From the NCBI GenBank assembly GCA_963692465.1, contig OY829943.1, positions 62,001 through 126,000 on the forward strand: a stretch of 64,000 nucleotides of DNA, written 5' to 3'. Under the pieces are notes generated by a model. The model saw only the letters and a list, made by a program, of their open reading frames with translations, was not told where the DNA came from and made no database searches. Source of the DNA: JAUZOB01 sp963692465 (lineage in GTDB: Bacteria; Bacteroidota; Bacteroidia; Bacteroidales; Prolixibacteraceae). The translations under genes and the position numbers were made by a program. This document shows, in pieces, positions 44,701 through 53,534 of the stretch. The first letter of the stretch is position 1; every line of letters begins with the position of its first letter.

Positions 44701-44735
44701 GGGCTGTTCGATTCATTTCGGACAGCCCTTTTTCT
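44701..44735 (+). terminator. Rho-independent terminator of the tricorn gene
   Basis: GGGCTGTTCG pairs with CGGACAGCCC (one wobble) around an 8-base loop, followed by a T-rich run. It begins 23 bp past the stop. Confidence 0.9.
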
Positions 44736-44845
44736 TTTTATGATTTCCGGGTCATAACGATTCGTCGCCTGAATTTCACCGCTCATCCTACTTTAATTTT
44801 CTTTTCGGCAATTCTTCCGGTCTTTTGAAAAGAATTCAAGCAAAG

Positions 44846-46999
44846 ATGAACGTTATGGCAAAATATTTTTTCATTCTGGCAATACTCTTGGCTCAGTTTA
44901 TAACGACCGAGTGCTCTGCGCAAACGACGATAAAGGGAACAATAAGTAATACCTCGGGCGAGCAACTGGCTGGGGCAACAATCATTCTGAAAGGAACCAT
45001 CGATGGAACTGTTTCCGATGAGAAGGGAAACTACCAACTCTCAACCCGTCACAAAGGGCCTCTGATCCTTTCGGTCTCATTCTTAGGTTACGTTTCGTTG
45101 TCGCAATCGGTCGAAGTGAAAGATTCGGTCCTGATTCGAAACTTTCAGCTTAAGAATAATCCGACTACCTTAAATGATATTGTAATCACAGCCGGTAGTT
45201 TCGAGGCTTCGGATAAAAAAAGAGGGGTCACGCTGAAACCGTTGGATATACTAACGACTCCGAGCGCAAACGGTGGAATATATGGGGCTATTGCAACTTT
45301 ACCGGGGACCTCAATCGTGGGCGAGGACGGTCGCTTATTCGTCCGGGGTGGCGATGCTTATGAGAGCAAAACGATTATTGACGGTCTGACGGTAAAGAAA
45401 CCTTACAACTCCACTACGCCGGACCTTCCTTCACGGGGACGATTCTCCCCTTCTCTCTTTGCCGGCACCACATTCAGTTCGGGCGGGTACTCGGCCCAAT
45501 ACGGACAGGCATTATCGGGTGCTCTTATATTACAAACGGAAGGAATGCCTGAAAAAACACAATGGGGTTTCGGTTTACTGACGGTCGGAGCTAATGGATC
45601 AGAAACACTGGTCGGCCCACGGACTGCGGTATCTGTTTCGGTTGATTATACAAATCTGCAACCTTATTATTGGGCCGTTAAACCAAGTACCGAATGGCAG
45701 AAGACTCCTCATGATATAGGCAGCACCGTCTCATTCTATCAAAAAATAGGGAAAAGCGGAATGCTGAAAGTGTTGAGTACGATTTCTTCTTCGAACCTCA
45801 GCTTATGGTCTTCGGATTATTCCGACCAGGGGGAAAAGATTCTGATCGACTTAAAGAACCTGAATTATTATCTAAACGCCCTCTATGCTGATCACTGGGG
45901 TGACGGATGGGATATCAAGCTTGGTTCGACCATACAGGTTGACCGGAATAAAATCAAACCGGGAACGGCTGTCGATAACGAAAATGATCTCTACGGACAG
46001 ATGAAGCTGGTTATCAGGAAAGAGGTCTCGCCTTTTCTGAACATCCTGGCCGGAGCCGATATCACTCCGAATCGTTACCGGCAGGATTATAGCGAACTGT
46101 CGGGTTTTAACTACCATGGAAGAGTCAATGACAATGGTTCGGCACTATATACCGAAGCGGAGTCGATGCTTTTTGACAAGATTGCCCTGCGACTCGGGGT
46201 TCGGGGCGAATATTCATCCGTTTTGAATAAATCGGCCGTTGCTCCCCGTTTCTCCATGGCCTGGCTGATCTCTCCGAGTAGTCAGATTTCTTTCGCTTCC
46301 GGATTGTTCTACCAAACGCCGGAAGAGACCTTATTGCGGTTTAATCAAAACCTCGATCTTGAGGAGGCCAGACATTTCATCCTCAACTTCCAGCAGGAAA
46401 AAGACGGACACATCTTCCGGATTGAACTCTACGCAAAAGATTATCTGCATCTGGTTCGGTACAATAAGGACGATCCGTATAACGGGAAAGATTATAATTC
46501 GGACGGGAACGGATATGCTCAGGGGATCGATCTATTCTGGCGGGATTTTAAATCAATCAGGAATGTGGACTACTGGCTTTCGTATTCTTATATCAACAGT
46601 CAGCGTATCTATCTCGACTATGTGGCTAAAGTAAGACCGACCTTCGCTCCGGAGCATAACTTTTCGGCTGTAGGAAAATGGTTCGTTCCCAAACTGCAGA
46701 CTCAGTTCGGGGCTTCACTATCCCTTGCATCTGGCAGACCTTATGACGATCCGTATAAACCGGGTTTTATGCAGGAGCAAACTAAATATTATATGGACTT
46801 AAGCTTAAATGCAAGCTATCTCTTCCCGTTCATGGGAAAGACTTCGGTCTTGTATGCTGCGGTCAGTAACGTCACCGGACGGCAAAATATATTCGGATAT
46901 CATTATTATCAAACGACCCAGGGAGAACAGGTTGCCGATCCGATTCGTCCGAAAGCAACCCGGTTTCTCTTAATCGGACTGTTCCTGAATTTTAAATAA
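44846..46999 (+). CDS. TonB-dependent receptor with carboxypeptidase-regulatory domain
   Basis: An outer-membrane receptor of about 717 residues. The frame can open at a TTG at 44825, but the ATG at 44846 gives a normal signal peptide (MAKYFFILAILLAQFITTECSAQ). A regulatory-like domain (GTISNTSGEQLAGATIILKG) leads to a plug with RLFVRGGDAYESKTIIDGL and GYSAQYGQALSGALIL. The barrel ends FLLIGLFLNFK. It has no SusD partner. It is followed by a TPR-like exported protein and a LytS/LytTR two-component pair on the same strand. The four genes may form a sensing and uptake unit. Confidence 0.92.
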   Translation: MNVMAKYFFILAILLAQFITTECSAQTTIKGTISNTSGEQLAGATIILKGTIDGTVSDEKGNYQLSTRHKGPLILSVSFLGYVSLSQSVEVKDSVLIRNFQLKNNPTTLNDIVITAGSFEASDKKRGVTLKPLDILTTPSANGGIYGAIATLPGTSIVGEDGRLFVRGGDAYESKTIIDGLTVKKPYNSTTPDLPSRGRFSPSLFAGTTFSSGGYSAQYGQALSGALILQTEGMPEKTQWGFGLLTVGANGSETLVGPRTAVSVSVDYTNLQPYYWAVKPSTEWQKTPHDIGSTVSFYQKIGKSGMLKVLSTISSSNLSLWSSDYSDQGEKILIDLKNLNYYLNALYADHWGDGWDIKLGSTIQVDRNKIKPGTAVDNENDLYGQMKLVIRKEVSPFLNILAGADITPNRYRQDYSELSGFNYHGRVNDNGSALYTEAESMLFDKIALRLGVRGEYSSVLNKSAVAPRFSMAWLISPSSQISFASGLFYQTPEETLLRFNQNLDLEEARHFILNFQQEKDGHIFRIELYAKDYLHLVRYNKDDPYNGKDYNSDGNGYAQGIDLFWRDFKSIRNVDYWLSYSYINSQRIYLDYVAKVRPTFAPEHNFSAVGKWFVPKLQTQFGASLSLASGRPYDDPYKPGFMQEQTKYYMDLSLNASYLFPFMGKTSVLYAAVSNVTGRQNIFGYHYYQTTQGEQVADPIRPKATRFLLIGLFLNFK

Positions 47000-47083
47000 C
47001 GAATCCGATTACAGCACGAAACAATTGCAGTTTTCACAATATTCAGTGTTAAATCATTCAGAACCTCATTAAAAATCAAAATT

Positions 47084-47731
47084 ATGAAACCAAAATTCTT
47101 ATTTCTTGCAATGATCCTGTCCTTGTTTGTCTCAACCTCCTTTGCACAAGACTATGAAGCCAATATGGATTCTTTGTTGGTCAGGATGGAAAGCCAAACG
47201 CCTAATTTTGCAATGCTCTCCGCACAGTTCGAAAGTCTACAACAAGCTGACCCGTCAAGATGGGAGGCTTCCTATTATCTCGTTTTCTCGAAAATTATGC
47301 TTGCCTCAACCGAGAAAAAAGGAGAAACGATCGACCGGATACTCGATGATACTCAAACCGTACTGACGAAATTAACGACTGATCACCCCAAAGAGTCAGA
47401 ATTCCAGGTCCTTCAGGGATGGCTTTGCATGACCCGGATTAGTGTTGCTCCGATGACAAGGGGAATGGAATATATGCAAAAGGCGAATGCTTCCCTGGCA
47501 AATGCGCTTGCCCTTGACAAAGAGAACCCCCGGATTTATTATCTCCAGGGAATGGAGACTTTCCACATGCCGAAGATGTTGGGCGGAGGCAGTAAAAATG
47601 CCTTGCCCTTTTTCAGGAAAGCGAATGAAAAATTTGCGACCTTTAAACCTTCAGAAAGATATTCTCCGAAATGGGGACAATCAGCAAACCTGCAAATGAT
47701 CGGGCTGTGCGAAAAAGAGGAAAATAAATAG
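47084..47731 (+). CDS. Exported TPR-like protein
   Basis: A 215-residue protein with a signal peptide ending TSFAQ (residue 22). The remainder is helical with a tetratricopeptide rhythm (GMEYMQKANASLANALALDKENPRIYYLQGM near 128-160) and a conserved-looking GGGSKNALPFFRKANEKFA. It probably acts in the periplasm as a binding scaffold. It lies 84 bp after the TonB receptor and 30 bp before the LytS kinase, so it is likely part of their operon. Function is unknown. Confidence 0.75.
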   Translation: MKPKFLFLAMILSLFVSTSFAQDYEANMDSLLVRMESQTPNFAMLSAQFESLQQADPSRWEASYYLVFSKIMLASTEKKGETIDRILDDTQTVLTKLTTDHPKESEFQVLQGWLCMTRISVAPMTRGMEYMQKANASLANALALDKENPRIYYLQGMETFHMPKMLGGGSKNALPFFRKANEKFATFKPSERYSPKWGQSANLQMIGLCEKEENK

Positions 47732-47761
47732 AAGTAATTTCAATTTAAGACAATCCATCGT

Positions 47762-48805
47762 ATGCAGACACCTGTAAAAAGCATAATCGGAAAAGTAAGC
47801 CTCGTACTGCTCATCAGCGCAGCGTTCGGTATGTTCTTCAGCTTTCTTTTCAACGGGATTGAATCATTCCACATTAAACATTTGATTTACACCATAGTAT
47901 ATTCATTGTGCATCGGTGGATCAATCATGTTGGGATGTTCCATGATCGGTCAATACTTATCTAAAAGATATCCATGGGAAAAGAATCCCAAAAAGACCCT
48001 GTGGATAATACTCTCCTGTTCCATGGGATATTCAGCTCTGGCTATCACGGCAATCAACGCACTGTTTTATACTTTCGCTGTCGGTCGGTTCGTTCTACAA
48101 GATTTCATCCCGATGCTAGTCATTAATGGTCTTATTTGCTTACTCATTACCTTCATATTTCTTACGGTTATTTATGGATGGAAATTTTTCAGGCGATGGA
48201 AGGTCAGTCTGGTAAAAGAAGAAAAGATGCAAAAAGAGCTTATCTCCTATCAATATGAGATGCTGCGTAATCAGGTCAATCCGCATTTTCTCTTCAACAG
48301 TCTGAATGTGCTCACTTCTCTTGTTGAAAATGATCAGTCCGCTGCAATCCAGTTTATTCATAAACTATCGGAAGTCTATCGCTATATTCTGGACATGAAA
48401 GATCATGACTTCGTTTCTTTGGAGGAAGAGATGCAACTGGTGCAATCGTATATTTTCATGCAAAAATACCGTTACGCCGAAAGTCTCATCGTCAATATCC
48501 GGCTTGAAGATATTCAATCGGATAAGGTGATTCCGGTCAGCGTACAGATGCTAATCGAGAATGCCATCAAACACAATATCATAACGAAAGAGATGCCATT
48601 GACGATCAAATTGTATAAGGATGAGGATTATCTCATCTGTGAAAATAATCTTCAAAAAAAACAGACCCTCAGTAACCGGAACGGAATAGGGCTCAATAAT
48701 ATCAGGGACCGGTATTCTTTTTTTGCCCCTCTCCCGTTTACTTATGGAGAAGTAGAAAATAACTTTGTAGTCAAGTTACCTCTTATAAAAACCGACAAAC
48801 CATGA
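47762..48805 (+). CDS. LytS/YehU-type sensor histidine kinase
   Basis: A 347-residue membrane kinase. Four hydrophobic segments fill residues 10-140. The His_kinase domain follows with the phospho-acceptor in NPHFLFNSLN (His175), then an ATPase part with SVQMLIENAIKHN (N box) and NRNGIGLNNIRDRY (G box). There is no obvious periplasmic sensor domain, so the signal is probably within the membrane or passed by a partner such as the TPR or TonB protein. It overlaps the response regulator gene by 4 bp (ATGA). Confidence 0.94.
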   Translation: MQTPVKSIIGKVSLVLLISAAFGMFFSFLFNGIESFHIKHLIYTIVYSLCIGGSIMLGCSMIGQYLSKRYPWEKNPKKTLWIILSCSMGYSALAITAINALFYTFAVGRFVLQDFIPMLVINGLICLLITFIFLTVIYGWKFFRRWKVSLVKEEKMQKELISYQYEMLRNQVNPHFLFNSLNVLTSLVENDQSAAIQFIHKLSEVYRYILDMKDHDFVSLEEEMQLVQSYIFMQKYRYAESLIVNIRLEDIQSDKVIPVSVQMLIENAIKHNIITKEMPLTIKLYKDEDYLICENNLQKKQTLSNRNGIGLNNIRDRYSFFAPLPFTYGEVENNFVVKLPLIKTDKP

Positions 48806-49557
48806 ATGCGCTGATCATAGAAGATGAAGCATTGGCTGCTGAGCGACTGAAGAAACTCGTTCACCGATACGACAAGTCAATCAATATTATCGCTACGCTT
48901 GATTCTGTAAAATCAGCTGTTGATTGGTTAAATACAAATCGGCATCCGGACTTTATGCTGATGGATATCGAACTGGGGGATGGGATTAGCTTCGAAATTC
49001 TGGAACAGACGGCAATCAGTTGTCCGGTAATCTTCACGACCGCATACAACGAATATGCCATTAAAGCATTCAAAGTAAACAGCATTGACTATATTCTCAA
49101 ACCGATTGATTACGAGGAGCTGAAGACTGCACTTAAAAAATTAGAACAGCGGATCAAAATGTCGGCTGTTGCGATTGATTCGTCAACGCTCGCCAAAGCC
49201 ATGCAAATGGTTACGAACACCTGGAAGGGTCGATTTGTCATTCGTATCGGTGATCGGTTACAAATGATTCCGACCAGTCAGATTGCTGCTTTTGTGAGTA
49301 TGGAAAAATCGACTTACGCAGTCGTGAAGGATAAGATGTACGGACTCGATTATTCGCTTGACCAACTGGATGAATTATTGGATCCTTCGCTATTCTTTCG
49401 TATTAGCCGGAAATACATCGTTTCACTCGATGCCATTTCAGATGTAATTGTTTATTCCGGACTGCGGTTAAAGATTGAGATTGACGGAATGACCGATCCC
49501 GATGTGATTGTTAGTCGGGATCGTGTTTCCGCTTTCCGGCAATGGATGGACCAATAG
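48802..49557 (+). CDS. LytTR family response regulator
   Basis: A 251-residue regulator. The receiver domain (1-120) has Glu7-Asp8-Glu9, the phospho-acceptor Asp55 in FMLMDIELGDG, and Lys100-Pro101. The LytTR DNA-binding domain (about 150-250) contains FVSMEKSTYAVVKDK and the FFRISRKYIVSLDAI core. It is translationally coupled to the kinase. LytTR proteins bind pairs of short direct repeats in target promoters; I did not find a convincing pair upstream of the operon. Confidence 0.95.
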   Translation: MNALIIEDEALAAERLKKLVHRYDKSINIIATLDSVKSAVDWLNTNRHPDFMLMDIELGDGISFEILEQTAISCPVIFTTAYNEYAIKAFKVNSIDYILKPIDYEELKTALKKLEQRIKMSAVAIDSSTLAKAMQMVTNTWKGRFVIRIGDRLQMIPTSQIAAFVSMEKSTYAVVKDKMYGLDYSLDQLDELLDPSLFFRISRKYIVSLDAISDVIVYSGLRLKIEIDGMTDPDVIVSRDRVSAFRQWMDQ

Positions 49558-49755
49558 GTTTTCTTGCCAGACACATGCTATTCAACTCCTTCCCCGGTCG
49601 TTACGATCGGGTTGCCTGGTATTTGCCTTTATGCATCCGATCCAGGAACAAACAAAGAAATAAACTATTCATAATAAATATTTTCAATTGCTTTTATTGG
49701 GGTAAACGTTCCTATTTTCAAAAACATGTTGCATAACATGTGATAAAAGTGTTGT

Positions 49756-49773
49756 ATAAAATGATCATTTTAT
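49756..49773. promoter_or_regulatory. Perfect 18-bp palindrome upstream of SusC
   Basis: ATAAAATGATCATTTTAT is its own reverse complement. It lies 345 bp before the SusC start and could bind a dimeric regulator. Confidence 0.45.
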
Positions 49774-49830
49774 CAGGACAGGACAGGACACGATAACTAA
49801 TTGAATATGAAGAAAAAATATTTATCGAAA

Positions 49831-49878
49831 TGTTAAAAATGGGTCACACATGCACGTTTTTGGCAACCATTTTTAACA
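49831..49878. repeat. 12-bp inverted repeat in the SusC upstream region
   Basis: TGTTAAAAATGG (49831-49842) and CCATTTTTAACA (49867-49878) are exact complements with a 24-bp spacer. Either an operator pair or an RNA stem in a long leader. Confidence 0.5.
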
Positions 49879-50117
49879 AAAATTGGACTTTATCGACCAC
49901 TTTATTTGTTCTTTTAACATTAATTAACACCAATTGTGAAAAAAGCTTTAACTTAGTGCGTATAAAAAAAGTGAAAAATTAGTCACAAAAACATTTTTTA
50001 ATAGGGGTATTAAAGAATTTTATTCAATCAATCACAGACGAGAAAAAACTAACATAACTCAATTAGCATATAGAGTTAAAAGTCGGGTATATTAATTCAA
50101 ACCTTAAATTAGATCTA

Positions 50118-53100
50118 ATGAAAAGAAAGAGAAGTTTTATCGGGTGTCTACGGAAGTTGGCACTCTTGTGTACACTGGTAATCGGAGTGGGGTCTATTGC
50201 CTTTGCTCAGCGAATTACGGTCAAAGGAACTGTCAGGGATGCTGATCAGGGTTCCCTTCCCGGCGTTTCTGTCTTAGTGAAAGGAACAACTCATGGAACC
50301 GTTACTGATAATGACGGGGCATTTTCTATTGTTGCCGAATCAAACTCTTCTTTAGTCTTCTCCTTTATTGGAATGGAGACGTTAACGATTCCGGTAAACG
50401 GGCAGAGCACCATAAACGTCCAAATGAAGGTAGTGGGAAAACAAGTGGAAGAAGTAGTCGTAACCGCTTTAGGGCTCACCAGAGCTAAACGGGCACTCGG
50501 TTATTCCCAGGAACAAATAAAAGGGAAAGATCTCGCCCAGTCCATTTCTCCTAATGTTTTAGATGCTATCAGCGGTAAAATGGCCGGTGTGAACATCACT
50601 GCTCCCAATGGAGTCGATGGTGGTACCACAAGAATCATCATCGATGGAAATAACTCGATCCTTGGCAATAACCAACCGTTGATCATCGTTGACGGTATGC
50701 CTATGGCAAACGACGTTTCCAGTTCGGCTAGTGATGTTACTGCTCCTAAAGACTGGGGTAGTGCAATCAACTTAATCAACCCGCAGGATATCGAAAGCAT
50801 GAGTGTTTTGAAAGGTCCTGCAGCTGCCGCTCTTTATGGTGGACGTGGTGCTAATGGGGTCATTTTGATCACAACAAAAAAGGGTGTTGCCAGAAAAGGA
50901 CTCGGAGTAGATTATAACTTCGACTTTAAAAGCACTCAACCTTACCGTTACCTCAAAATGCAAAATGAATATGGATCCGGCGGTATGGTTTCTCTGAATG
51001 CTCCCCAATATCGAACTGATGCCAATGGCAATCCGATGCTTACCGATGGATGGGTGCAAATGAATGTCGATCAGAAAACCGGTACCGGCCCTTATGGTGT
51101 TGACACCTGGAATCAGGTGAGCTGGCCGGGACAAGGAATGTCATGGGGACACAAAATGGACGGAACGGTACTTAAATGGTGGGACGGCTCATCAAGAGCT
51201 GACGTGCCTCAACCGAATAACATCAAATCTCTTTATAAAAACGGGACACAGACTTCTCACAATGTTGCTGTTTCAGGTGGCGGCGAATGGGGAACCGTAA
51301 GGGTTTCATACACCCATCTTGATAATACAGCAATTCTGCCTAATACCAATTATAATCAAAATACATTCAACTTAGGTGCAAATTTCCATGCCAGTAAAGA
51401 TTTGACCATACAGGCCAATGCTTCTTTCTTTGCAAGAGATTATCACAATGCTCCGTCTCTTGGAAACGACGATGGCGCTTCATGGCAGAAAAGATTAATG
51501 TACAACGTTGGCCGTGACTATCAGGGCGATGAACTCAACAGCTATAAAAATGCAGATGGTTCACGTCACGACATATCCACAATGCCCTGGACCGGTAATA
51601 ATGTCTATCAGTTGTGGAACATCATGGAAAACAACTCATGGCAATATAGCCGGAAACTTATCGGATCTCTTCAGGCTAATTACAAAGCTACCGACTTTCT
51701 GGATTTGATGGTTCGTGGTAGCATGGACAATAACAACAATGAGGACAAAACGCAAAATAAACCGACTGACGCATTGGGCGTAACGAATGGCAGCTATTCT
51801 CATAGTTTAATGAGAGATAATTCAAGTAACCTTGATGCTTTGGGTACTTTCCACCTGGAAAATATCAGTAACTCTCAAATTGATGCTAAGTTATCTTTCG
51901 GTGGAACAACCTTTAACCGGTCAGCTTATACCTTGTCGGCTTCTACTCCCGGTACTCCTTTTTCTGTAGCTGATTATTACTATTTCGGCAACTATACCGG
52001 AGTTACACAAAGCAGCCAGATTCCTACCGAAACTTATTATGACAAAAGAGTAAATTCAGTGTACGGTTTTGCCAACCTCTCTTATAAGAACTTCTTGTAT
52101 CTTGATCTTACATACAGAAATGACTGGACTTCTACCCTGCCGAAAAAAGATCGATCCTATCCCTATCCTTCCATTACGGGTAGTTTCATCTTCTCGGAAG
52201 TAATGCACCTTCCGGAAATCATTAGCTTTGGTAAATTAAGAGCTGCATGGGTTGAGGGTGCTATCGATACCGATCCGTACGCCATTAACCTGGTTTATCC
52301 TACCAGCTCTTTTGCAGGTCAGCCTACATCCAGTCTGAGTACTTATATTCCGGCTTTGAATTACAAACCGCAGATCAACAAAACAGCTGATTTCGGTATT
52401 AACTTAGGATTCCTGAAAAACCGGTTCAACTTAGATGTCCGTTATTATCGTGGACGTTCATCCAATCAGATCTTCAATTCTCCGCTACCTCAGTCTTCAG
52501 GGGTAACCTCTGCAGTAATCAGTAGTGGTGTTATTGATAATTCAGGTGTTGATGTTACGGTCAGAGGTAAAATGGTTGATACTCCTTTGTTTAAATGGGA
52601 TCTGGGGTTGAACTATTCTCACAACGCCAATCGCCTTATCTCTCTTGATAATGGAGTTAACCGTGTCGATATGGCCAACATGTGGGGTGATCACGGTGTT
52701 TACATCTCCGCTATTGTCGGTCAGAAATTGGGTTGTATCATGGGCTACGATTACGTATACGACAAAAAGACCGGACTACCTATCCTTCAGGATGCAGCTA
52801 CGCTTGTTAAAAACGGACTCCCAGCTTCAATGGTTGGAACGATGTACGAAACAACTCAATCAACCGGAGGAATGGGAATCATTGGTAACTCTACTCCTAA
52901 ATTCAGAGGGGGTATCACCAATACCTTTACATTCAAAGGCGGACTTTCCGTATCGATGTTAGTTGATTGCAAAGTCGGTGGTCAGATATGGTCAGGGACT
53001 TACGCAACAATGATGCAGCAAGGTTTATCAACTGCCACATTGAAAGAAAGAGATGGCGGCGGATTACCTTATACCACTCCTGACGGAACCAAAACAAACT

Positions 53101-53492
53101 GGGGAGTTATTCTTCCGGGTGTTTATCCTGATGGAACTGTTAACAAAACGGTCGTTCACTATTACTACAAATATATGCAGTACGGTGTTTGGTCCAGTGG
53201 TCCTGACGGCAGTAACTGGATTCATAGTTCTGGCGTGTTGAACGACACATGGTTCAAGATGAGAGAAATATCGGTCAACTATGTCCTTCCTGAAACTTGG
53301 GTTAAGGCAACCAAAGTATTCCAGGCTGCTTCTGTTTCGCTTGTTGGTAGAGATCTGTTTTACATCTACACTTCTTTGCCCTCAAACATCAATCCTGAAG
53401 GAGTAAATGGAGCTGGTAACGCTCAGGGTATCGAATTCGGATCTCTGCCTAGTTGCCGTTCGTTGGGCTTTCAGTTGAGATTATCTTTCTAA
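50118..53492 (+). CDS. SusC/RagA family TonB-linked outer-membrane transporter
   Basis: A 1124-residue glycan or peptide importer. A signal peptide ends near AFAQ; then comes a CarboxypepD_reg-like domain (GTVRDADQGSLPGVSVLVKG). The TonB-box region (QVEEVVVTALGLTRAKRALGYSQEQ) and a plug with GNNSILGNNQPLIIVDGMPM follow. ALYGGRGANGVILITTKKG is the classic SusC plug end. The ALGLTR variant places it in the branch that often pairs with SusD-like_2 lipoproteins, as here. Confidence 0.95.
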   Translation: MKRKRSFIGCLRKLALLCTLVIGVGSIAFAQRITVKGTVRDADQGSLPGVSVLVKGTTHGTVTDNDGAFSIVAESNSSLVFSFIGMETLTIPVNGQSTINVQMKVVGKQVEEVVVTALGLTRAKRALGYSQEQIKGKDLAQSISPNVLDAISGKMAGVNITAPNGVDGGTTRIIIDGNNSILGNNQPLIIVDGMPMANDVSSSASDVTAPKDWGSAINLINPQDIESMSVLKGPAAAALYGGRGANGVILITTKKGVARKGLGVDYNFDFKSTQPYRYLKMQNEYGSGGMVSLNAPQYRTDANGNPMLTDGWVQMNVDQKTGTGPYGVDTWNQVSWPGQGMSWGHKMDGTVLKWWDGSSRADVPQPNNIKSLYKNGTQTSHNVAVSGGGEWGTVRVSYTHLDNTAILPNTNYNQNTFNLGANFHASKDLTIQANASFFARDYHNAPSLGNDDGASWQKRLMYNVGRDYQGDELNSYKNADGSRHDISTMPWTGNNVYQLWNIMENNSWQYSRKLIGSLQANYKATDFLDLMVRGSMDNNNNEDKTQNKPTDALGVTNGSYSHSLMRDNSSNLDALGTFHLENISNSQIDAKLSFGGTTFNRSAYTLSASTPGTPFSVADYYYFGNYTGVTQSSQIPTETYYDKRVNSVYGFANLSYKNFLYLDLTYRNDWTSTLPKKDRSYPYPSITGSFIFSEVMHLPEIISFGKLRAAWVEGAIDTDPYAINLVYPTSSFAGQPTSSLSTYIPALNYKPQINKTADFGINLGFLKNRFNLDVRYYRGRSSNQIFNSPLPQSSGVTSAVISSGVIDNSGVDVTVRGKMVDTPLFKWDLGLNYSHNANRLISLDNGVNRVDMANMWGDHGVYISAIVGQKLGCIMGYDYVYDKKTGLPILQDAATLVKNGLPASMVGTMYETTQSTGGMGIIGNSTPKFRGGITNTFTFKGGLSVSMLVDCKVGGQIWSGTYATMMQQGLSTATLKERDGGGLPYTTPDGTKTNWGVILPGVYPDGTVNKTVVHYYYKYMQYGVWSSGPDGSNWIHSSGVLNDTWFKMREISVNYVLPETWVKATKVFQAASVSLVGRDLFYIYTSLPSNINPEGVNGAGNAQGIEFGSLPSCRSLGFQLRLSF

Positions 53493-53534
53493 AAAAGCAG
53501 ATAACAATATTTTCTATTTTTAAAATCAAACAAT

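Larger units (their letters stand above)
49558..50117. other. Intergenic region upstream of the second SusC, 560 bp
   Basis: It holds a possible weak hairpin after the LytTR gene (CCCGGTCG/CGATCGGG near 49600). Then come an 18-bp palindrome (49756-49773), three tandem GGACA units (about 49776-49790) and a 12-bp inverted repeat (49831-49878). The last 200 bp are the AT-rich SusC leader. Confidence 0.45.

Noticed and set aside
42750..44786. Long minus-strand frames (up to 198 codons) inside the tricorn gene and its end
   Set aside because: They mirror a well-supported protease gene with high codon bias; the antisense frames have no start context or motif.
49542..49736. 64-codon plus-strand frame after the LytTR gene
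   Set aside because: It overlaps the regulator's end, has no leader signal and its composition is that of untranslated DNA.
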